Shown piece by piece: positions 33,333 to 40,214 of a DNA stretch of 40,214 bases. The translations under genes were made by a program, and so were the position numbers. Below the pieces are notes generated by a model. It did not search any database. It was not told the DNA's origin and was given only the letters and a program-made list of their open reading frames with translations. Each line of letters opens with the position of its first letter. The stretch's first letter is position 1. The stretch comes from JAABRE01 sp964413275 (GTDB lineage Bacteria > Cyanobacteriota > Cyanobacteriia > Cyanobacteriales > JAABRE01). The DNA is taken from the NCBI GenBank assembly GCA_964413275.1, contig CAYPSO010000038.1, positions 1 through 40,214 on the forward strand. Reading direction: 5' to 3'.

Positions 33333-33427
33333 TCGCGCGTTCCCAAGGTGAGGAAGCGAAGGAAGCCCGCGCCGCCATGAGAAGTCGGAACGAAGCGCCA
33401 CCTGTGGGCGCATTCGCAAGCCGACTT
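33333..33427. repeat. GC-rich repeat, left part, split by the Tn3-family transposon
   Basis: A strongly GC-rich stretch, unlike the AT-rich surroundings, rich in short palindromes and without an ORF. It runs to the GACTT target duplication and continues beyond the transposon at 36678-36782. Joined, the two parts form an element of about 200 bp between mnmA and the HAD phosphatase gene. It shares TCGCAAGCC with the porin insert (3539-3592). Confidence 0.5.
33423..33427. other. Left target-site duplication GACTT
   Basis: GACTT directly abuts the left terminal inverted repeat and is matched by GACTT at 36673-36677 abutting the right one. Five base pairs is the usual Tn3-family target duplication. 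Confidence 0.85.
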
Positions 33428-33520
33428 GGCGTCGAGCCGAGATACGCGCGAAATGGGACATTCGTGTTAAGAAATATTAAGCACCCATGTATATACTAGC
33501 TCCTTCCATGTATATACTAG
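33428..33520 (+). repeat. Left terminal inverted repeat, 93 bp
   Basis: Exactly complementary to 36580-36672 over all 93 positions as I read it. It is longer than the about 38 bp usual for Tn3-family ends. The inner half carries two direct repeats with TATACT boxes, so it may contain the transposase promoter. Confidence 0.93.
33485..33520 (+). promoter_or_regulatory. Two 15-bp iterons, 21-bp period, in the left TIR
   Basis: CCATGTATATACTAG occurs at 33485-33499 and again at 33506-33520, two helical turns apart. Each holds a TATACT -10-like hexamer (33492-33497 and 33513-33518). They lie just upstream of the transposase start at 33555. They are candidate operators for the small ribbon-helix-helix-like protein of the element. 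Confidence 0.5.
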
Positions 33521-35416
33521 GGAGGTACTTAAAGCAAAAAAGTAATTAATCAAAGTGACATCAATTGAAAGGACGGCTTACCCTAGATTTAAAAGTTACT
33601 ACACAGCAGAAGAACTTAAAAGTATTTATACCCCTACGACAGAAGAAAAACTCTTAGCTGGTAAACATACCAATAATTCTAGTAACTATTTGAATTTTTT
33701 ACTCTTATTAAAAACCTTTCAAAGATTAGGCTATTTTCCTAAACTGAGAACTATTCCTCCTGCAATAGTTAATCATCTTAAAAAAGAATTATCTTTACCA
33801 TTCGACTTAACAATTGGGTATGAAAATAGAAAGAATCATCATCGCCATCGGTATTTAATTTTGGAGCAGATGAAGGTAAATCAATTTAACCAAAAAGGAA
33901 AAAGCTATTTGGTTAAAATTGTCACAGAAAAAGCCTATTTTATGAGCAATCCTGCTGACTTAATTAATGTAGCTATTGAAAAATTAGTCAAGCAAAGGTC
34001 TGAATTACCTTCTTTTCGCTTCTTAGATAGAGAAGTAGCCAGAATCAGAAATCAGGTTCATCAAGTAGTTTACCATCAAGTTACTAGTCAACTATCTCCT
34101 TCAGATATTGAGAGACTCAATAGTTTATTAACTCGTCATCCAGTTGAGCAAAGAACTCCCTATAATCAACTAAAAAAATTACCCCAAAGTGCTACGAGAA
34201 ATCATCTGAATGAATTATTAGTACACCAAAAGTGGCTGGAGACTTATGGCGATGTTAGTCATTTTTTGACCGGGATAAGTCATTCTTTGATTGAAGACTT
34301 TGCCCTATTTGCTTCTTGTTTAGATGCAGCAGAATTGAAAGATATTACTGAAGCTAAAAGACTGACACTCTTATTATGTTTAATTTATTCAGAACAAGTT
34401 AAAACTTGGGATAATTTAGTCGAAATGTTTCTGAAGAGAATGAGCAAAATTCATCAATTAGCTGAGGATGAGTTAAAGATACAGCGGCAAAAGCAACAAG
34501 AAACTGTCGAAAAATTAGTTTCAGCTTTTGGGGGAGTGCTGATGGTTTTATCACCAGAAGAAGAAGAAGAAAAGTCCGAAAAATCTATCTTAAATCAAGT
34601 CTATTCTCTCTTAAGTCCCTATGGTGGGATTGACCAACTGGTTTCCGAATGTGAAGCAGTTAATGCCTACAAGGGAAATAATTATTTACCGCTTATTTGG
34701 CGTTTTTATAAAAGTCATCGCAGTGCATTTTTTCGCTTAATCAATGCTTTAGAGTTACAATCGACTACTAATGATTGTCGATTAATGGATGCGGTCAAGT
34801 TTTTGTTAGCCAATGCACATCGAAGAGGAGAATGGTTAAAGGGAGAAATCGATCTTTCTTTTGTTTCAGCTCAGTGGCTTTCTTGGGTTGTTGATAGGAG
34901 GGGAAAACAAACAAAAATAGTCCGCCGTCACTTTGAAGTTTGCGTGTTTTCTTACTTAGCTGCGGAATTAAAATCGGGAGATCTTTGCGTGCAAGGAAGT
35001 TCTGAATATGCTGATTGGCGAAAACAGTTATTGAGTTGGGATGAATGTGAAAAACTTATTGATAAATATTGTGAAGATTTAGAGTTACCAAAGGATGCCG
35101 ATAGTTTGGTTTCTTACTTGAAATCCTGGTTGACAGATACGGCAGCCAAAGTTGATTCAACTTACCCTCAAAATGAGCAACTAATTATTAATGACGATGG
35201 CGAACCTGTCTTAAAAAAATTACCCAAAAGCCAAACTAGTCCTACTTTAAAAAATTTAGAAGCTCAGCTCGCCGAGAGAATGCCCAATCGAAATTTAATT
35301 GATATTCTCAGGAATGTGGATTACTGGACTAATTTTACCAGACATTTTGGGCCAGTTAGCGGTAGTGACCCCAAAATAGAAAATCCCACTGAACGTTATT
35401 TATTAACTACTTTTAC

Positions 35417-35598
35417 CAAGCCCTTCGGGCTGAAGTAATGAGTAATAAGTAATAAGTAATGAGTGAAAGCCCGAAGTTTGGTCTAAAGCCTCCTCATTCA
35501 TGAGGAAAAAGCTAAAAATATAATTCAATAATTGAATCCTCTGACTTCAGGCAGAGGTATTACTCATTACTCATTACTCACTACTCATTACTCGTGAA
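35417..35598 (+). mobile_element. 182-bp non-autonomous IS200/IS605-like element, copy 1
   Basis: It lies directly after TTTTAC and is identical to copy 2; the shared 190 bp run from 35411 to 35600. Heptamer tracts at both ends (TAATGAG/TAATAAG left, TACTCAT right) are mutual inverted complements. Inside are hairpins TCCTCAT-TC-ATGAGGA (35491-35506), ATTCAAT-A-ATTGAAT (35523-35537) and CCTCTG/CAGAGG (35538-35557). CTTCGGGCT (35423-35431) can pair with AGCCCGAAG (35468-35476). There is no ORF and no target duplication. It closes piece 1 of the transposase with the codons KPFGLK. Confidence 0.7.
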
Positions 35599-35999
35599 AG
35601 ATACGATTAATTGGGAACTAATTAGAACTCATTGGCAAGATTTAATGCAGGTAGTTTTATCAATTTATACGGGTAAAATATCTTCGGCTACTTTGTTGCG
35701 AAAATTAGGTAATTATAGTCGTAAAAATCGCTTATATAAAGCTTTTCGCGAGTTAGGTAGAGTAATCAGAACTATCTTTCTTTTAGAGTATATTCAAGAC
35801 CCCAAATTGAGGCGACAAATCACGGCGGCTACTAATAAAGTTGAAGCTTATCAAGGGTTTGCCAAATGGTTCTTTTTTGGGGGTGATAGTATAATTACTA
35901 CTAATGATAGAGAAGAGATGGAAAAAAGAATTAAGTATAATGATTTAGTTGCTAATGCAGTAATCTTTCACAATGTGGTTGATTTAACTAATATTTTAC

Positions 36000-36181
36000 C
36001 AAGCCCTTCGGGCTGAAGTAATGAGTAATAAGTAATAAGTAATGAGTGAAAGCCCGAAGTTTGGTCTAAAGCCTCCTCATTCATGAGGAAAAAGCTAAAA
36101 ATATAATTCAATAATTGAATCCTCTGACTTCAGGCAGAGGTATTACTCATTACTCATTACTCACTACTCATTACTCGTGAA
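36000..36181 (+). mobile_element. 182-bp non-autonomous IS200/IS605-like element, copy 2
   Basis: Identical to copy 1 at an offset of 583 nt and again preceded by TTTTAC (35994-35999). Removing exactly 36000-36181 joins ATT TTA C to AG CAA TTA. This restores the transposase reading as NILQQLKREGYLL, which fits the family's VYLERAVQALRRQG region. The element carries no gene. Confidence 0.75.
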
Positions 36182-36340
36182 AGCAATTAAAAAGAGAGGG
36201 TTACTTATTAGATAAAGATGATTTGGCTGCCTTAAGTCCCTATCTAACCAGTCAGATCTAAAGGTTTGGGGATTATCTAGTAGATTTTAGCCAAATTCCG
36301 CCTAGTTTAGATGAAAATATGCTTTTATCTCTTTGATTCA

Positions 36341-36556
36341 TTAATATAAATCACCGCCTCTGGCAAAGATTTCAATTACTTCAGTACGAGTAATGTGATT
36401 CTTCTGTGCTATTTCTGCCAAGATTTTCCAGGCGGTATCTGTTAATCTCATGCTTCTTAAGCGTTTAGTTTCTCCTGCATAGTCAGGGACAAATTTACCA
36501 TCTTCTGCATGGACTCTTCTGGGGGATTTTTGTTTTGTACCTGAGTATTGGTTCAT
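36341..36556 (-). CDS. Small ribbon-helix-helix-like DNA-binding protein of the transposon
   Basis: 71 residues. The N-terminal half is basic and flexible (GTKQKSPRRVHAEDGKF). The C-terminal half, RLRSMRLTDTAWKILAEIA followed by HITRTEVIEIFAR, has the strand-helix-helix pattern of CopG/Arc-type regulators. It reads inward from the right TIR, whose iterons and TATACT boxes lie just upstream of the start, and converges on the transposase remnant, ending 4 nt from it. I infer a repressor of the element's two inward promoters. It could equally be an antitoxin-like passenger, but no toxin is seen. The start is fixed by an upstream in-frame stop (TAG AAC ATG). Confidence 0.65.
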   Translation of the reverse strand: MNQYSGTKQKSPRRVHAEDGKFVPDYAGETKRLRSMRLTDTAWKILAEIAQKNHITRTEVIEIFARGGDLY

Positions 36557-36579
36557 GTTCTACTTTGAGTTCTCTCCCT

Positions 36580-36615
36580 CTAGTATATACATGGAAGGAG
36601 CTAGTATATACATGG
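36580..36615 (-). promoter_or_regulatory. Two 15-bp iterons in the right TIR
   Basis: Mirror image of 33485-33520: on the minus strand CCATGTATATACTAG occurs twice with a 21-bp period. It lies 24 nt upstream of the small regulator's start, so the same operator/promoter unit drives both genes of the element. Confidence 0.5.
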
Positions 36616-36672
36616 GTGCTTAATATTTCTTAACACGAATGTCCCATTTCGCGCGTATCTCGGCTCGACGCC
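36580..36672 (-). repeat. Right terminal inverted repeat, 93 bp
   Basis: Perfect reverse complement of 33428-33520. Its outer end abuts GACTT (36673-36677). Confidence 0.93.
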
Positions 36673-36677
36673 GACTT
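36673..36677. other. Right target-site duplication GACTT
   Basis: Matches 33423-33427; together they mark the exact insertion point of the Tn3-family element. Confidence 0.85.
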
Positions 36678-36782
36678 AGCAAGGGAGCGGTGAGAGCTCG
36701 GCGAGGTTTCCTCCGAAGTTTATACGCCCCGCCATGAGCAGGCTCACCAAGAGAACGTCCTTCAAGACAACCTCACCGGGTT
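36678..36782. repeat. GC-rich repeat, right part
   Basis: Continuation of the repeat interrupted by the transposon. It shares GCTCACCAAGAGA and GGTTTCCTC with the repeat forming the 3' end of the phosphatase gene (8551-8626). It reaches to within 7 nt of the HAD phosphatase stop, and a TCAATGT TCAATGT heptamer pair overlaps that gene's end. Confidence 0.5.
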
Positions 36783-36788
36783 CGCTCG

Positions 36789-37430
36789 TCAATGTTCAAT
36801 GTTTTGCTGTTGTAAATATTCACCAACATCATGAAAATTATTCCAAGGAATATAAGGTTTATTTTCTTCTTCTAAATACTCAATTAATTTATCTCTAGCA
36901 AAAACTAAATCTGCTTTTAAAGCCATATTAATATCTGTTAAAGAGTCACCAATGGCAATAGTTTTTTCGGCCGGAAATTGTGCCATTACTTTTACTTTAG
37001 CGACTAATTCTGTGTCTGCTTCGTAATCGGAATTAACTTGTAAATACTCACTGCTAGTATCAATTTTAACTGCTGCGATCGCCTTTACCCGATGTAACAA
37101 ATTTTCCCTAGCAATTACTTTTTCTACCATGTCCTGAAGCCCACCAGAAATGATTACAAAAGGAATATTATGGCGATCGAGAAAATCAAGTAATTCTGGT
37201 AAACCTTCACGAACTGGTTTACTTGCTGCATATTCAAGAATATCGCCATAAATTTGAGAAGGAATTGACTCTAAAATTGTTCTTACTCCTTCCCTTAAAG
37301 TTATTTTTTTTTCATATAGTTTGGGCATAATTAGCGATGATAAATCTGGGGCAAATTCCTTTAACATTCCCGCAAAAGTTTCAACGGCCGTGATAGTTCC
37401 ATCAAAGTCACAAAATATAATATTTTTCAT
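36789..37430 (-). CDS. HAD-IB family phosphatase, MtnX-like
   Basis: 213 residues. HAD motif I is FCDFDGTIT (nucleophile Asp and general acid Asp), motif II is VIISGG and motif IV is IGDSLTDINMA. The cap region (EFAPDLSSLIMPKLYEKKI) and the ending LCFARD-like LVFARDKLIEYL align with MtnX, which dephosphorylates 2-hydroxy-3-keto-5-methylthiopentenyl-1-phosphate in methionine salvage. The cysteine-rich segment of Bacillus MtnX is absent. No other salvage genes are in the window, so the substrate could be different. It lies 13 nt from the phosphofructokinase stop and is probably co-transcribed with it. Its last codons lie in a heptamer repeat. Confidence 0.78.
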   Translation of the reverse strand: MKNIIFCDFDGTITAVETFAGMLKEFAPDLSSLIMPKLYEKKITLREGVRTILESIPSQIYGDILEYAASKPVREGLPELLDFLDRHNIPFVIISGGLQDMVEKVIARENLLHRVKAIAAVKIDTSSEYLQVNSDYEADTELVAKVKVMAQFPAEKTIAIGDSLTDINMALKADLVFARDKLIEYLEEENKPYIPWNNFHDVGEYLQQQNIEH

Positions 37431-37443
37431 TAATTACCAATTA

Positions 37444-38604
37444 TTAATGCCCCATATAAATTCCTAAAGCTCTAGCAGTTTGAATCATAAAACCATTGGG
37501 ATCGACTGCATCTGCACAACGATCTTCTTGGTGACACCATTTAATCATGGGCATAACTTTATCTAGAGATTTGCTTTCTACTTTACCATTTTCTAAAATA
37601 ACCAGATGATTAAATTGTTCTTGCTCGATTAAAGTAACAGCTTTAATCCCAAAAAGAGTAGCTAAAAGGCGATCGTTAGAAGAAGGAATACCACTTCTTT
37701 GTAAATGACCTAAATTAGTAGATCGACAATCTACTCCTTCGAGATTACATAATTCTTGATCTCCATTTTGACAAAGCTTATCGCTGTATTCTTGAATTAC
37801 ATTTGCTAAAGTATCTCCTATATATTTTTCTTTATTACCTTGAGAATTTTTTATCCCTTCAGAAATAACAATTAAAGCAAATTTACGTCCTTCATTTCTT
37901 AATTTTGCTAGGAGTTTACAAATATTTTCGATTAAATTTTCTGTTAAATTTGGCACAATTTCCGGTATTAAAATAATATCAGCACCCCCAGCAATCCCTG
38001 CATTTAAAGCTAAATGGCCGGCATCTCTTCCCATTACTTGAACTACCATAACTCGTTCGTGACTAGCAGCAGTAAAAGTTAGATCGTAAAGAGCATTAGT
38101 AACAATATTAATGGCAGTATCAAAACCTACCGATCTTTCTGTAAAAGGAACATCATTATCAATAGTTTTAGGAATAGCAATTAAGTTCCATCCTGCTTGT
38201 TTAGCTAAATCATAAATTATTTCTAAACTGCCATCACCACCAATGGCAATTAAGGCATCTAAATTAAGCAGTTGATAACCTTCAATAATTTTATTTGCTA
38301 TTTCTGGATCGTGAGGATTTCCCTTACTTAAAGAACCTAAAACACTACCACTTAAAAATTGTAAAACATCTAATCCTTGAAGTAGCCCCGGAATGTCATA
38401 ACCATGATCTTTTAATTTAAAATCTTCTGGTTGAGAGTATCCTTGAACAAGTCTGATAAAGCCATCTGTTCCATAGGGAATACCATAAATTTCCCAACCC
38501 TTAAGAGTTGCGGCTTTAACTACTGCCCTAATAACAGCATTTAGTCCGGGACAATCTCCACCACTGGTTAAAATACCAATACGTTTTTTTTTGTTATTTG
38601 TCAT
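37444..38604 (-). CDS. pfkA: 6-phosphofructokinase
   Basis: 386 residues, longer than the 320 of E. coli PfkA. Motifs are GILTSGGDCPGLNAVIR, IAIGGDGSLEI (122-126 = GGDGS), AIPKTIDNDV (145-151), VMGRDAGHLAL and IPE followed by VISEGI. It phosphorylates fructose-6-phosphate in glycolysis, in the cytoplasm. Gly125 in GGDGS points to ATP as donor, while Lys146 in PKTIDND is the residue typical of pyrophosphate-dependent or mixed-group members. This combination defines the longer group III-type enzymes, so donor use should be measured rather than assumed. It is divergent from the DUF1800 gene, with 198 nt of AT-rich DNA between. Confidence 0.92.
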   Translation of the reverse strand: MTNNKKKRIGILTSGGDCPGLNAVIRAVVKAATLKGWEIYGIPYGTDGFIRLVQGYSQPEDFKLKDHGYDIPGLLQGLDVLQFLSGSVLGSLSKGNPHDPEIANKIIEGYQLLNLDALIAIGGDGSLEIIYDLAKQAGWNLIAIPKTIDNDVPFTERSVGFDTAINIVTNALYDLTFTAASHERVMVVQVMGRDAGHLALNAGIAGGADIILIPEIVPNLTENLIENICKLLAKLRNEGRKFALIVISEGIKNSQGNKEKYIGDTLANVIQEYSDKLCQNGDQELCNLEGVDCRSTNLGHLQRSGIPSSNDRLLATLFGIKAVTLIEQEQFNHLVILENGKVESKSLDKVMPMIKWCHQEDRCADAVDPNGFMIQTARALGIYMGH

Positions 38605-38802
38605 GAAATTAATATAAAATATTTAGTAGTAAATTAATTGATTTAGTTGAGAAAAGATAATAGTTATCTTTATACTATTAAACCTATTTTTGAGAATATT
38701 GTTTACATTGAACATATTACTAAAATGAAAATTACTTTTCACAGGTTTATCTTCTCCTAAGACATAATATAAAAGAAAAATTATAAAAATTAATCTAATA
38801 AT

Positions 38803-40214
38803 ATGAAATTAAAATTAAGATATTGGATAATCCTATTAACTTTAACGGTAATACTGGGAATAGGTCTGTTTACTAATCAACAAGCAACCAGTGTAGTATC
38901 TGACGCTAAAGTACAGCACGTCATAGAAAGATTAAGTTTTGGAGCAGCACCAGGAGATTTAACTAGGGTTCAAGCTCAAGGAATAGAATCCTATATTAAG
39001 GAACAGTTGTCTCCTGAAAATATCTCAGAATCAAGATATTTAACCGAACAATTGAACCAGTTAGAAACTTTAAATTTAGATAGAGTACAACTGTTTAATG
39101 AATATGCAACTTCAAAGGGACAACAAAGACGTCAATTATCCCAAGAAGAAAGAATGAGGGAATTTCAAAAGCTGCGAAAAGTTCCTCAACAGGCAATTGA
39201 AGCTCATTTATTAAGGTCGATTTATAGTTCTAAACAGTTAGAAGAGGTAATGGTTAATTTTTGGTTTAATCACTTTAATGTCTATCTCAGAAAAGGACGA
39301 CCTATGTTCCTTTGGGTAGGTGATTATGAAAATACGGCTATTCGTCCCCATGTTTTTGGCAATTTTCGAGATTTATTAGAAGCTACGGCAACTCATCCAG
39401 CAATGTTATATTATCTGGATAATTGGCGTAACACTGCACCCGAAAAAGCATCAAAAAGAGGAGCATTCAGGGGTTTAAATGAAAATTATGCTAGGGAAAT
39501 AATGGAGTTACATACTTTGGGAGTTGATGCTGGTTATAGCCAAGAAGATGTGGTTACTCTCGCTCGTATTCTTACAGGTTGGGGGATTTCTCCTAGTGGT
39601 AATGGTGAGTTTTATTTTGATGAAAAACGTCATGATTATAGTGACAAGGTGTTTTTAGGTGTGTCGATTAAAGGTAGTGGCATAGCTGAAGTGGAACAAG
39701 CTTTAGATATTTTAGCCAAGCATCCGGCTACAGCTAATCATATTGGTTATAAATTGGCTCAATATTTTGTGGCAGATGAGCCTCCTCAGAGTTTAATTAC
39801 TAAACTTAGTGAAAGTTATATAAGTACCGATGGTGATATTCGTTCGGTTTTAACAACTTTATTTAATAGTTCGGAATTTTTAGATAGTCAGTATTACGAA
39901 CAAAAGTTCAAAACTCCATATCAATTCGTTATTTCAACAGTGCGAGCCACAGGGGTCAAAAATCCTAATCTTAAAAGGATTCAAGGAATGTTGAAACAAT
40001 TAAATATGATGGTTTACGATTGTCCTACTCCCGATGGTTATAAAAATACTCAACAAGCATGGTTAAATCCTGATGGGATGCTCAGAAGATTAAGTTTTAC
40101 AACTGCGATCGCAAATGGTCGTCTTGAGCTAGATAAGAATCAGAATGAATTAATCGATGCACAACAATTAATTAATACTTTGGGTAATAATTTCTCTGAA
40201 CATACCCAACAAGT
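38803..40214 (+). CDS. DUF1800 family protein, 3'-truncated by window edge
   Basis: 470 codons are visible from the ATG at 38803; the frame is open to the window end. The N-terminus is a signal/anchor (KLKLRYWIILLTLTVILGIG), so the protein is exported. The DUF1800 core shows VIERLSFGAAPGDL, MVNFWFNHFNVYLRKG, the region LNENYAREIMELHTLGVD and VVTLARILTGWGIS. Function is unknown; these proteins are commonly followed by a DUF1501 partner, which would lie beyond the edge. It is transcribed divergently from pfkA. I see no clear Shine-Dalgarno, as is common here. Confidence 0.88.
   Translation, partial: MKLKLRYWIILLTLTVILGIGLFTNQQATSVVSDAKVQHVIERLSFGAAPGDLTRVQAQGIESYIKEQLSPENISESRYLTEQLNQLETLNLDRVQLFNEYATSKGQQRRQLSQEERMREFQKLRKVPQQAIEAHLLRSIYSSKQLEEVMVNFWFNHFNVYLRKGRPMFLWVGDYENTAIRPHVFGNFRDLLEATATHPAMLYYLDNWRNTAPEKASKRGAFRGLNENYAREIMELHTLGVDAGYSQEDVVTLARILTGWGISPSGNGEFYFDEKRHDYSDKVFLGVSIKGSGIAEVEQALDILAKHPATANHIGYKLAQYFVADEPPQSLITKLSESYISTDGDIRSVLTTLFNSSEFLDSQYYEQKFKTPYQFVISTVRATGVKNPNLKRIQGMLKQLNMMVYDCPTPDGYKNTQQAWLNPDGMLRRLSFTTAIANGRLELDKNQNELIDAQQLINTLGNNFSEHTQQ

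Larger units (their letters stand above)
33555..36336 (+). pseudogene. tnpA: Tn3-family transposase, broken into three pieces
   Basis: Piece 1 (33555-35416, GTG start) begins with the N-terminal DUF4158 region (RFKSYYTAEELKSIYTP, FQRLGYFPKLRTIP) and runs to DYWTNFTRHFG and RYLLTTF. Piece 2 (about 35599-35999) is the C-terminal part, INWELIRTHWQDLM to TNKVEAYQGFAKWFF and VDLTNIL, keeping the Glu expected to be catalytic. Piece 3 (36182-36336) is QLKREGYLLDKDDLAALSP to the end, with an in-frame TAA at 36259-36261. Two 182-bp elements separate the pieces. About 180 residues between pieces 1 and 2, holding both catalytic Asp residues, are missing compared with the usual about 990. Not functional. 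Confidence 0.9.
33428..36672. mobile_element. Decayed Tn3-family transposon (3245 bp)
   Basis: Perfect 93-bp terminal inverted repeats (33428-33520 and 36580-36672) are flanked by a 5-bp direct duplication, GACTT. The outer part starts GGCGTCGAG and contains a CGAAA block and CGTGTTAAG, resembling the GGGG-start, ACGAAAA and ACGTTAAG blocks of Tn3-type ends. Inside are a transposase in three pieces, two identical 182-bp non-coding insertions and a convergent ribbon-helix-helix-like gene. No resolvase or res site is recognised. Because the catalytic core is missing, it could move only if a related transposase acts in trans. Confidence 0.9.

Noticed and set aside
35417..36181. The 182-bp repeats as group II or classic group I introns
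   Set aside because: They are too short, and I see neither the GUGYG/AY ends of group II nor recognisable catalytic core motifs of group I introns. The TTTTAC context fits IS200/IS605 insertion better, though RNA-level removal is untested.
36341..36556. The ribbon-helix-helix-like protein as antitoxin of a toxin-antitoxin pair
   Set aside because: No partner toxin ORF lies beside it; its only neighbours are the transposase remnant and the TIR, so a regulator of the element is simpler.
1..40214. tRNA, rRNA or known riboswitch genes
   Set aside because: I found no cloverleaf with conserved TTC loop and no recognisable riboswitch core when reading the intergenic regions; a covariance-model search could still find one I missed.

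Overview
The window is cyanobacterial chromosome of low G+C. Evidence is about fifteen HIP1 octamers (GCGATCGC, e.g. near 2118, 4174, 6961, 8804, 13893, 20676, 31618, 37075, 40106), an SLH/OprB porin, a secretion-domain/CHAT protein, a DUF4327 small protein and many heptamer tandem repeats. A unicellular Chroococcales-type cyanobacterium fits; genus is not determinable from what I can see.

Layout. 1-2409: a sensor kinase (cut by the left edge) and its OmpR-type regulator, then a MITE-like inverted-repeat element and a receiver-only relative of that regulator. 2429-14155: nine minus-strand genes, mostly separated by 2-65 nt, that look like one operon. In transcription order these are two GT28/COG4671-like glycosyltransferases, an MsbA-type ABC exporter, a two-part histidine phosphatase, a GT4, a sulfotransferase, a GT2, a second GT4 and a porin lacking a recognisable signal peptide. 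I infer synthesis and export of a sulfated glycan or glycolipid. 14394-16487: a stand-alone EF-G with cysteines at exactly positions 105 and 242. 16733-23053: a 2106-residue secreted protein with two TPS (filamentous haemagglutinin N-terminal) domains, repeat regions and a C-terminal CHAT protease domain with intact His/Cys. 23168-26754: phosphohexomutase, a membrane-anchored unknown and class I DAHP synthase. 26755-27072: an intergenic region with a good promoter followed by a terminator-like hairpin ahead of DUF4327. 27073-33283: flavin reductase-like protein, M20 peptidase, Uma2 nuclease-like protein, DUF1611 P-loop protein, ProC and MnmA.

33428-36672 is a complete but decayed Tn3-family transposon, not obvious from its ORFs alone. 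It has perfect 93-bp terminal inverted repeats, a 5-bp target duplication (GACTT), a transposase broken into three pieces and a 71-residue ribbon-helix-helix-like gene. Two identical 182-bp non-coding elements sit after TTTTAC inside the transposase. Removing 182 bp at the second copy restores the reading frame, which suggests site-specific IS200/IS605-type non-autonomous insertions. The region between the two copies, holding the two catalytic Asp residues, is gone. The transposon itself landed in a GC-rich repeat whose relatives appear inside coding sequences of the glycan operon (3539-3592 and 8551-8626).

36789-40214: a MtnX-like HAD phosphatase, phosphofructokinase and, divergently, the start of a DUF1800 protein cut by the right edge.

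All assignments are from reading the sequence and family knowledge; no search was run.
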